Part shown: positions 48,901-60,900 of the stretch, piece after piece
How the letters are laid out: every line of letters starts with the position of its first letter
Numbering within the stretch: the stretch's first letter is position 1
Assembly (NCBI GenBank): GCA_007922305.1
Contig: ML677465.1
Span: 15,235-79,234 of the forward strand
Source of the DNA: Dermatemys mawii
Taxonomy: Eukaryota > Chordata > Testudines > Dermatemydidae
Direction: 5' to 3'
Length of the DNA: 64,000 bases
Notes under the pieces: generated by a model
The model's input: the letters and a program-made list of their open reading frames with translations, nothing else
Database searches by the model: none
Told to the model about the DNA's origin: nothing
Translations under genes and position numbers: made by a program

Positions 48901-51900
48901 CCCGGCTGAGGCAACCTGTGGGAACATTCTCTGTGAAAGTATGCGCTCGTGTGTGTGCATATGCAGAGGGACGAGTGATGGTGAGAGGCCCCGAGGGTGA
49001 GGAAGAGTCAACGTGGTTTTAGTGAAGGGAAATCATGCCTCACGAATCTACTAGAATTTTTTGAGGGGTTCAACAAGCATGTGGACCAAGGGGATTCAGT
49101 GGATATAGTGCACTTAGATTTTCAGAAAGCCTTTGACAAGGTCCCTCACCAAAGGCTCTTACGTAAAGTAAGCTGCCATGGGATAAGAGGGAAGGTGCTC
49201 TCATGGATTGGTAACTGGTGAAAGATAAGAAACAAAGGGTAGGAATAAATGGTGAGTCTTCAGAATGGAGAGAGGTAAATAGTGGTTCCCCCAGGTGTCT
49301 GTTCTGGGATGAGTCTTATTCAACATATTCATAAATGATCTAGAAAAAGAGGTAAACAGTGAGGTGGCAAAATTTGCAGATAACTATCTTTAGTAATTTT
49401 GTAAGACCCAGGCAGACTGCAAAGAGCTACAAAAGGGTCTCTCAAAACTGGGTGACTAAATGGCAGATTAAATTTAATGTTGATAAATGCAAAGTAATGA
49501 ATATTGGAAAGCATAATTCCAACTATACATAAAAAATGTTGGGGTCTAAATTAGCTGTTACCACTCAAGAAAGATCTTTGAGTCACTGTAGATAGTTCTC
49601 TGAAAACATCCACTGAATGTGCAGCAGCTCTCAAAAAAGCCAACAGAATGCTGGGAATAATTAAGAAAGGGATAAAAAAATAGGACAGAAAATATCATGT
49701 TGCCTCTATATAAATCCATGGTACGACCACATCTTGAATACTGTGTGCAGATGCGGCCACCCCATCTCAAAAAGGATATATTGGAACTGGAAAAGGTTCA
49801 GAAAAGGACAACAAAAATTATTAGGGGGTATGGAACAGCTTCCGTATGAGAAGAGGTTAATAAGACTGGGACTTTTCAGCTTGGAAAAGAGACGACTAAG
49901 GGAAAGATGATTGAGGTCTACAAAATCATGACTGGTGTAGAGAAAGTAGATAAGGAGGTGTTTACTACTTCTCATAACACGAGAACTAGGGGTCACCAAA
50001 TGGAATTGATAGGAAGCAGGTTTAATACAAATAAAACAAAGTATTTCTTCACACAATGCAGTCAATGTGTGGAACTCCTTGCCAGAAGATGTTGTGAAAG
50101 CCAAGGCCGTAACAGGCTTCAAAAAAGAACTAGATAAATTCATGGAGGATAGGCAGAAATGGTGTCCCTAGCCTCTGTTTGTCAGAAGCTGGGAATGGGT
50201 GACAGGATGGATCACTTGATGATTATTTGTGCTGTTCATTCCCTCGTCTGCTACCTGTTGGCTGGATCAGCCTGAAAACCAGCCAAATCTAGGAATTCTC
50301 TTGGGGCAGGTCTCTGGTCTGTGTTATACAGGAGGTCAGACTAGATGATTCCAGTGGTATCTTCTATGATGGGACATGCCCCATTCCAGGGACAGCAAAT
50401 CTAATGAGCATCACTGCACTTAGACAAAGCCAATTAGGTGTGTTGCAAAAACTGCTTATTTCCTTTGGAGTTTAGTCCAATATACCTCAAAGGACAGGCA
50501 TAACTCAGTAGACTTCTGGAAAAACAAGATTTATTGCAAGCAATAAGGAGTCAGAGGGGGTTATCACCCAAACAACTGGCTCACCTCAATACATGTGTGA
50601 AGATATTTTATACCCCTGTGTTGATAAGGGAGGGGGACTTTCAATCCACTTACACAGGTGGGAACACTTAATGGCTATTTCGTCCATTGTTGGTATTAAT
50701 CTATTTCATTTACCTGTCTGGTAAGCAGGAGGTTCAAAACACTTAGGGGTACTCAGACACTATGACGCCTGCACAGCTGTGACAGGGTGAATGCAAGTTT
50801 AAAATGCATGTTAAACTAGGGATCAATAGTACATATACAGGGAGTGAGATTATAAGTCTAAGGTCATTTTAAAATCATACTACAACATTCTAAGTTAATC
50901 TTCCTAACAATCATTTTCTTAACAGGTGCACTTGCAGAGCATGCTCTACCTGGAGAAGGTAGAGCATGGCCACAGAGCAGGAGAGAAGTTTGCCCGAGAG
51001 ATGAGGCTAACCCTAAGGCTTATGAGAGGTCGAGGTGCCCTTCTTGGGGCACTTAAGGGCCTGAACCAAAGTACACTTTGGTTCTTCGCTTCTCTTATTT
51101 CCCCCACCTTTTTGCCCTGCTTGCATAGCAAATTGGGTGAGGCAAAGGCCAGATGCACATATATACTAATTAAGGGAATGTTAAACAATTCTTTAGATGT
51201 GATAAATAAAAGGCGCCCTTCTGTCTTCTAACTAGATAAGATGTTATTTTGCTAGGTCCCATCTTCCTGCTAGAGAAAGATATGGGACACACTAACAAGG
51301 TCATATAATGAGGAGTTTCTAGGGCTTGTGAATAGGGCATGAGAGATGCCTGGTAAGTGCGTGGACAGCTTGAATTGTAAACTGATTGGTTATAGATAAA
51401 GATTGCTAGCCCCTCATAGATAAAGACCCCTCATTGTATTACAATTCTATGTATTCTGTTTTCTGATAAAAGGTCAGCATGATGCTTCTATAGCTTTGTA
51501 GCTCCTTGCGAACTACCCATGCATTGCATGCTCTGAATAAAGTGTGTTTTCAGATACAAGCGACCACCAGCCTTATTCTTTGGAGGGAACATCACCCCTG
51601 ACAAGTGTAAGGTAAGTGTAGCACAGTGTAGACACCACAGTAAGTTGACCTAAGCTACCTCGATTCCAGCTACACTATTCACATAGCTGGAATTGTGTAA
51701 CGTAAGTCGACTTACCGCTGTAATGTAGACATAGCCTTAGAAGTGGAAGACGATGCAGCAGGAGCACTTCTGTAGAAGAGTAATCAGCTTGCTCAGGTCC
51801 ACAATGGTCTGGATCTGAAATTGGATGCATAGATTTTTCCACAAGATATTCCCTCAGATGAGGCTCACCGTATTTTGACTTTCTCCTGCTAGAGGACTTG

Positions 51901-54900
51901 CACATGCTGCTCTTGTCTCTTACATATCCAAATGAAGCAATGAGCACATGACTGTCTTGTGTGAGAGAATTCTTCTCTCCACAGTAATGTGGTGCTGGAG
52001 CACTATCTCCACAAAGAAAGAAAAGCTTTCCCACCCAGCAACAGACAAAGGAAACAAACACTATCTATTTACTCCAAGCGTAAACACTTAACTATTTACA
52101 CATGAAAAGAGTAATGAGAAGCCAGATGGAAAAGTGAACTTGAGGCTCACAAGGAGCTCCAACTTATAGCCACAGGCAGTGAGAAGAACAGAGAAGGGTC
52201 AGGACAGCCTGGCCCTTTATGCCCTTGTTGGAGGCATGGGGACACTCTGGGGACATGTGGTACCTCAACAAGTACTGCTGACTAAAATTCTTTGGCTCAA
52301 GTACCTTGGGCATGCACACACCTGAGGTGGATAGATACATATACAATCACTTGAAGCAGAGCAATAATATAGAATAGTAGACTGAGATCATACTACCATT
52401 CCAGTCACCATCTGCAAATATCACTCTTGGGGAGGAGAAAAAAATTCCCTTAGGAGCATTTGTTACCTTCACTTTCTGCATTTTGCATGGAAGATGAGTG
52501 GCTTGCGCGTAAGTAGCATCAATAAAGTAAGATTCCTTTGCAATCGGTCTTATGGAGGCTGAATAAAGGTAAAACCCAGTTACACTAGTAAGGACAAGAG
52601 AGAGTCTGTATATAGACATTGCAACACTGAGAATATCTTATTGCCCTTATATGAATCCATGGTGCGCCCACATCCTGAATACTGTGTACAGATGTGGTCT
52701 CCTCATCTCAAAAAGGATATACTGGCATTAGAAAAGGTTCAGAGAAGGGCAACTAAAATGATTAGGGGTTTGGAACGGGTCCCATATGAAGAGAGATTCA
52801 AGAGGTTAGCACTTTTCAGCTTGGAAAAGAGGAGACTAAAGGCGGGTATGATAGAAGTATATAAAATCCTGAATGGTGAGAGTCCTTGATAGTTCCTTCA
52901 TCTATGTTTGCCTCCACCACCTAGCTCTTATTTCCTTTGTCCCAGAGGAGACTTAACTCCTTCAGCCCCAGTAGGCAGCAGCACAAAATAAGTGGATAAA
53001 CAGAATCACACTTTGCTTATAAAAATATTATAATTATCACCTTCTCCACACTGAGCACAGAGTCACTTAAGGGTAGCAGATGTCAAAAGTAGCTGTTGGA
53101 CTTACACACTGCTAGCTGGGCATGAGGAACCCCCATCAGTAGGGGGCTTTGAGACAGCCCATACTGCCTGGTGGTCACTTCAAATGAAGAGATCTGCATT
53201 GTTCCTCTATTGATCTAAAATGGAAACAGCCCCCAAAGGCAGAATCAAAAGAGGAAAAGCGACAAGGGAGAAGTTGAGGACACTGCATGTGAGCCAAGCA
53301 GGCTGCACCTTTGGTGATTAAAAATGAATTGGAGAGTGGCTGGGGACACTCCTCCTCTAACACCTCAGTATCCTCCATGCTGGGAGAGATGAGAGGCCCC
53401 AATGGACACTGCTTAGTAGAAAAATTCTGCAGCTTGATGGGCAGGGCTGCTATATAGCATAAGTGTGAATATGCAGAGGCCACTTAAAGGAGAACAGTAG
53501 GACACCTTTAAAAAAAACAATGAGGCTCCATGCATCTGAAGAAGTGGGTTTTTTACCTACGAAAGCTTATGCCCAAATAAATCTATTAGTCTTTAAGGCG
53601 CCACCGGACTCCTTGTTGCTTTTGTGGATACAGACTAACACGGCTGCCCCTCTGATACAGGACGCCTTTAAAGTCCCTGCTAATTTATACAACACAGGAT
53701 ACATCTGAACTCGTCCTTCGATAGGGTGACGAGGAGAAGTACACGGGGTTCAATCAAGCCAATTTGTATTCCATTATTGTAAGTGTGCTGGACATCTCCA
53801 GTCCAGACCAGACAGGGAAATACTGAAGATGCCTATTTTTCTACCAGCCAGATTTCCTCTTCCTAGTTAATAAACCTTCAGTTAGTTTCATATAGGATTG
53901 GCTACAAGTGTTGTCTTTGGTGAAAGATCTAAGGTATAATTGCCTGGGAGAAGTGACTGGGAGTAACCTGAATATCGCTGTGATTTTTGGCATAACAGAC
54001 CATCTATCACAAAGGCAGGCTTTGTTGCAAGATAGATGTAGTGCCCAAGTGGGCTGGCTGACTCCATGTTAAGTCTGTTATAGTGCTTGCTATTTGACTC
54101 TTGGTTGGTAAAGTCTAATTATAGATCACACTACCAGTGTGAGGTTTGCGCCCTGGTTTGTAACAGTCTGCCCAGAGGTTGGCACCCACATTCATGAGCC
54201 ACTGCAGACAGCCTGACAGTCATTTTTGGCTCTATTCCTGTAAGCAGACGGCTTTGATTAAGGAGAGGGTACAGATCTTACAGATCATTTCAGGTTCAAG
54301 GCATTGTGATGGTGTGGAAGAAAGCATGGAGAAGGCTATGGGAGAAGCAGACAAATGGGGTATCTAAGTTGGTATCACTGGCAGAGTGCAGGGGATGGAG
54401 CCAAGTGGTAAGTGAAGGTGGGAAAAGCAACCTGGACAAGTTGGCATTAGAGGAGCTGGGGCTGAGGGACGCCAGAGGGCAGGAAGCTGAAAGGGCCTTG
54501 GCCAGAGGAGATGGGACCCAGGGTGGGGATCACAAGGTCGCAGGTGTTGCAAATGGCAGTGTTGCAGAGGTGGTGACAGGCGATTTGCAGATGTCAGATT
54601 TCAGGAAACAATTGTCACCATCTAGGCTACAGGCAATCGGCAGCAGCAGTCCCTCAAGGTCGAGGATGATCTTTCACTGGATTTTATTTTTCATGGGTCC
54701 TTGGTGATAATAGGAAATGGAGTCACGTCACTTACCCGCTTTGCCCCTGGTGGTGTATACAAGCACCAAGTTCTCTGCTCCAGGCACAGGAGGGGTCTCT
54801 GCCCAAGACACACTCGATGCAGCTCTTGTATCTCTCACAGTCTGTTGTGTTGACCTGAGTCACTTCGGTAGCAGACCCTACATACAACCAGTTCTATTGA

Positions 54901-57900
54901 GGTAGCAAGAGAGAACACAGGGGAAAACCAACATTTGCAAAGCTTGGCTATGTACAAAGAGTATCTTGGGCACAATAGATGGGTTCAGGTGGGAGCTGAG
55001 CACCCAGGAGGTTTTCAAAGTTGGGGTTTGTTTGTGCCCAGGTTGCCCAATGAGCACTCCAAAAGAGGACCACAGTGCAAAATCTAAGTGATAGGTACCC
55101 CTCCCCCTCCCATAACAAGGTCCTCACAGAGATGCAGGCTTATTCCTGAAGCCATCCAGCACCTCATGACTTTAAAGGGGAGCAGGAGAGAGGCCAACTT
55201 ATAGGAACTAGGCTCCTCTCCATCCTCGACAGGGTCAGCACCGCACTCTTTGCCTCTGGGTCCTCTGAGGGATGTGATTGGCATCAGCAAGTTTGCTGCC
55301 TCTCTGCCTAGTGGGCTTTGAAATGATGTGACCTGCAGGGTGTGACGCTCTGTACCTCAGGGGAACACCCTGCACCCCCACGTTCATCCTTATAATAGGA
55401 TCGCATGGTATCCAATGCAAAGTTTGTCATGTCGGGTGTCTTCGGAAGGCTCATGATGCACTGAGCATTGTTGTTATAGTGATGTTACAGGTTGTAATTT
55501 CATTTATCTACTTATTAGACTGAAAATGCGTCTTCATGGCCTAAAACAAGCCCAGGTAAAAACTCTCCAGAAGCAGAGGGGCAGTTCACACCTCATCAGG
55601 GCTTGTATGGGAAAAACCCAGCCCAGCCTCACAGGAACAAAGGAAACTGGCCTAGGCAGCAATAAAGGATCTGTTGGACTCTCGAGTGAGTCACCCCCCC
55701 TTCTCTTGGACAGTTTGGGAATACGATGAGGTAATGCTCACCTGACCCTGGTGGGAGCGGGGGTGGAAGCCAAGAGGGAAGAAAGGACATGATAAGAGGG
55801 AGAGACATTTGCTATGCGCTCTCTCTCTTTCACGTCTATCTATAGACACCACCACCAAGTGACTAGAAGAGTCCCTTTGACCACCCTCCAGCATGCTCTG
55901 CATGCAGACTATAATCCCATGAGCCTCTCAGCACCTTTCCTGCATAGATGTTTGCATTCCTCCCACTTTGTGCAGTTTCCTATCACCTCCTTCACAGATC
56001 AGGCAGGGATGAGCCGATGGGACACTTCTTCTCTCTGGTGTCGGGAGGAGTGCAATACAGCAAGTGGAAGATACAGCCAGCCACTCAAATGACATTCTGA
56101 AGGGGAGATATGTCTCAGGGGACGGGTGAAGGGGGAAGTGAGACTGGTGCGAGAACTGTGACTCAGCAAACTGCACAATGAAGAGGAAGACGTCCTCAAA
56201 CAGGAACTCCCAAGGGGGAGACAGTAGAGCCACCTTAATGCTACTCCTCCACCAGACGATGACACGCTGCACTGCAGCAGCAAGAAAGAGCTGGACATGG
56301 TCACAGCCACATCTCTTGAACTAAAGATTCGGATCGTGCCGTGCCCAGCCCAATAGAAACTGCTCTTTTAAGAGCTCCAATTCAGTGCCAAGCATGGATC
56401 CATCCATATGATAACTCTCAGAAGAGCGATCTAGGACCCAGATACAGAGAACTGAACAGTTTCCTGCCTATGAGGTGAAAAGATTAAGGGTGTGATCTTT
56501 AAGGCAAAGAAGTCTAATGTATTGTGGGAATGTCCACTCACAGGCAAACAAAACACTCCCTGTGAATGGAGACTAGAGCAGAGGTTCTCAAACTTCTTTG
56601 GTTCGAGACCCCTTTTCGCTGTGTTGCATCCGCTGTCGCCCCCAGATATGTCTGCCAAAAAACCGCCAAATTGAACTCTTCCGGCTTCGGCGGCATTTCG
56701 GTGGACACGTAGCATTTCTCTCTGCGTCCACTGAAAGCAGAAGAGTTCCACTCCATGGCTTTTCGGTGGACACACTCCCGCATTCGGAGCATCCGCTGAA
56801 ATGTCACCAAATGCAACGGAAGCTCACGACCCCCCTGGAATCGCCCTGTGACCCTCTCAGGGGGGTCATGACCCCCAGTTTGAAAACCACTGGACTAGAG
56901 GAAGAGCCTGTGTATCTGCAAGGACCTGAGAAAAGAACGGCAGGCAGGGCCAGCACAGCTGACCTGTCTCCCCACCCCGCACTGAGTCTGGGATCAGGAA
57001 TTTGGCCCAAAGTACCTGAGGAATTCTCCCCCTTCCCTGGACAACACCGTGACACCCCTATACTGCTGGCGCCGCCAGCCACAAAGGGAAGGCCCATGAG
57101 CGTAAGGATCGCACTTCTGTGGCCAGCAGCCCACAGTTGCGAGAGTCACTCCCAGCACAAATCTCAGTGCTGCCAGGACCACATCTTAAACTCGCATGAT
57201 CTCCGCTCCTACAGCAACCAGCCAACAGGGGCAAGGAGAAGAGAAACACGATGCCATGGAACTTTTAATATATAACTAAGATGTATAGTTGCCATGGTGC
57301 TGAGCACAGTATAAGCACTCAGGCAGATAACCAGGGGCGTCTGGGCAAGGGAGGAATCTATTACCCTCACCAACATGGAGCAATGGAACCCAGTAAACTT
57401 CAGAAAAGCAGACTGACTTCCTCAGGGAACTGATGGGCAGGATCCCCTGGAAGAACAACATGAGGGGGAAAGGAGTCCAGGAGAGCTGGCTGTATTTTAA
57501 AGAATCCTTATTGAGGTTGCAGGAACAAACCATCCCTATGTGTAGAAAGAATAATAAATATGGTGGGCGACCAGCTTGGTTTAACAGTGAAATCCTTGCT
57601 GATCTTCAATGCAAAAAAGCAGCTTACAAGAAGTGGAAGACTGGACAAATGACCGGGAGTATAAAAAATATTGTGCAGGCGTGCAGGAGTGAAATCAGGA
57701 AGGCCAAATCACACTTGGCATTGCAGCTAACAAGGGATGTTAAGTGTAACAAGAAGGGTTTCTACAGGTATATTAACAACAAGAAGGAAGTCAAGGAAAT
57801 TCTGGACCCCTTACTGAATGAGGGCGGCAATCTAGTGACAGAGGATGTGGAAAAAGCAAATGTACTCAATGCTTTTTTTGCCTCTGTCTTCACGAACAAG

Positions 57901-60900
57901 GTCAGGTCCCAGACTACTGCACTGGTCAGCTCAGCATGATGGGGAGGTGACCAGCCCTCTGTGGAGAAAGAAGCAGTTCAGGACTATTTAGAAAAGCTGG
58001 ACGAGCACAAGTCCATGAAGAGGAAGACTGGGGCTGGATGCGCTGCATCTGAGGTTGCTAAAGGAGTTGGTGGATGTGACTGCAGAGCCATTGGCCATTA
58101 TCTTTGAAAACTCATGGCAATCAGGGGAGGTCCCAGATGACTGAAAAAAGGCTAATGTAGTGCCCATCTTTAAAAAAGGAAAGGAGGAGGATCTGGGGAA
58201 CTCCAGGCCAGTCAGCCTCACCTCAGTCCCTGGAAAAACCATGGAGCAGGTCCTCAAGGAATCAATTTTGAAGCACTTAGAAGGGAGGAAAGTGATCAGG
58301 AACAGTCAGCACGGATTCACCAAGGGCAAGCCATGCCTGACTAACCTTATTGCCTTCTATGATGAGATAACTGCCTCTGTGGATAAGGGGAAAGCAGTGG
58401 ATGTGATAGAGCTTGACTTTAGCAAAGCTTTTGATAAGATCTCCCTCAGTATTCTTGCCAGCAAGTTAAAGTAGTATGGGCTGGATGAATGGATCATAAG
58501 GTGGATAGAAAGCTGGCTGGATCATTGGGCTCAATGGGTAGTGATCAATGGCTCCATGTCTAGTTGGCAGCCGGTATCAAGCGGAGTGCCCCAATGGTCC
58601 GTCCTGGGGCCGGTTTTGTTCAATATCTTTATAAATGATTTGGCGGATGGCGTGGACTGCACCCTCAGAAAGTTTTCAGATGATACTAAATTGGGAGGAG
58701 TGGTAGATACGTTGGAGGGTAGGGATAGAATACAAAGGGACCTAGACAAATTAGACTTTAGAGGATTGCACCAAAAGAAATCTGTTGAGGTTCAACAAAG
58801 ACAAGTGCAGAGTCCTGCACTTAGGTCGGAAGAATCCCATGCATTGCTACAGACTAGACACCGAATGGCCTGACAGCAGTTCTGCAAAAAATGACCTAGG
58901 GGCTACAGTGGATGAGGAGCTGGACATGAGTCAACAGTGTGCCTCTGTTGCGAAGAAGGCTAACGGCATTTTGGGCTGTATAAATAGGAACGTTGCCAGC
59001 AGATTGAGGAACATGATCATTCCCTTCTATTTGACGTTGGTGAGGACTCATCTGGAGTACTGTGTCCAGTTTTGGAGCATACATTACAAGAAAGATGTGG
59101 AAAAATTGGAAAGAGTCCAGAGGAGGGCAACAAAAATGATTAGGGGGTTGGAGCACATGACTTATGAGGAGAGGCTGAGGGAACTGGGACTGTTTTGTCT
59201 ACAGAAGAGAAGACTGAGGGGAGATTTGATAGCTGCTTTCAACTACCTGAAACGGGGTTCCAAAGAGGATGGATCTAGACTATTCTCAGTGGTACCAGAT
59301 GACAGAACAAGGAGTACTGTACCAGATGACAGAACAAGGAGTAATGGTCTCAAGTTGCAGTGGGGGAGGTTTAGGTTGGATATTAGGAAAAATGTTTTCA
59401 TTAGGACGGTGGTGAAGCACTGGAATGGGTTCCCTAGGGAAGTGGTGGGATCTCCTTCCTTAGAGGTTTTTAGGTCAGGCTTGACAAAGCCCTGGCTGGG
59501 ATGATTTAGTTGGGGTTGGTCCTGCTTTGAGCAGGGGGTTGGACTAGATACCTCCTGAGGTCCCTTCCAACCCTAAGATTCTATGATTAGCCAGGGATAA
59601 GGAAGACTGGGGCCAGGCAGCCTCTTTCTTAATTTGATCCACCAGACGCATATTTTCTCACTTTGTAGGCGTCAAGTTTCGTTTTCAAATACCACGTGTC
59701 TATCAGTGATTGGAACATGCCAGCCTCGTCAGCGCTAGCTCCAGGCACCCAGGGGAAAATGCTTGTTCCCTCACCTGGTAGAGCTGCAGGTTCTGAATCG
59801 GCTGGGGCTCTGGGAACAGGGTCAGGTCCTCAATGATGACAGCTTTTTGAGCAATCTTCACCGCCTTGTGCAAGTGTCCATCCTCTGCAAAGGGAAGGCC
59901 AAAGCAGGAGGAGAGATGAGATCAGCACCACCATTTGGTGCCACAGCAGCAGAGACAAGCTCCACAACTGTCCCTTCCCAAAAGGGCCTCAGCTCCCAGG
60001 CCAGGGGGTGGCCATTCTTGCTCTCACCTCAGACAGCTGCCCCCCAGCCTGCACTTCAAGCCCTCCCTGACATCTCCTCTCCCCATCACTGTGGACAACA
60101 CCAGCATTTGCCTGTCACTTAGTCCCGTAACGCAGAGGTCACCTTCCACACCCGATGTGAGCAACTAGAGAGAGGTCATACCGTGTCTATGTCTTGCAGA
60201 TTCTTTCTACATAATCTCTCTAAGATATGGCCTCTCCTACCTACACACACAGCTAAAATTCTCATCTGGCCTCTGGTTCTTGCACGTCTCCATTACTGAA
60301 CATCCTTCTCCCTGGCCTTGACAAATGCAGTCTTCATTCTGAATACTGCTGCAAAGATTGTTTTCCTAGCCCATTGCTTTGACCATGCCAGCCTCACCTT
60401 GCATATCTCCACTGGTTCCCCCTTTTCTGTCACTTCAAACATATGCCCTTGTTTTTGTTTTCGAGTCCCTTTGCAATCTATTCCCACCCTACCTATCATG
60501 TCATTAACCACTGAAATGCTGACTCCTGCCCCGAGTCAGCCCATCATGCCAGCTTCCATTGCCCACTTGTTAGATTTTCAAACAAACATTTGTGCCTTCT
60601 CCCCTGCTGTCCCCCACACAGGGGGGGATGATCCTAGTAAAAAGCCCCCAGACTAACTCATCCTCCTCCATCCAAACTCTCCTCAAAACCCTCCTTTGTT
60701 GCGAAGTCTAGAAAAAAATTGACAATGGTGTTAGTGTGCTGAGCCTACTTCATACCATGCTGACCAATACTGTCTCTGTTTCTTGGTACTCCCCCCTCAG
60801 TCTCTGTGTCCATCTCTTGTGTTAGACCTGAGCTCCTGAGGGCAGGGACTTGTTTGTTCTGCATTTGTACAGTGCCTAGCACCAGGGGGTCCAGGTCCAT

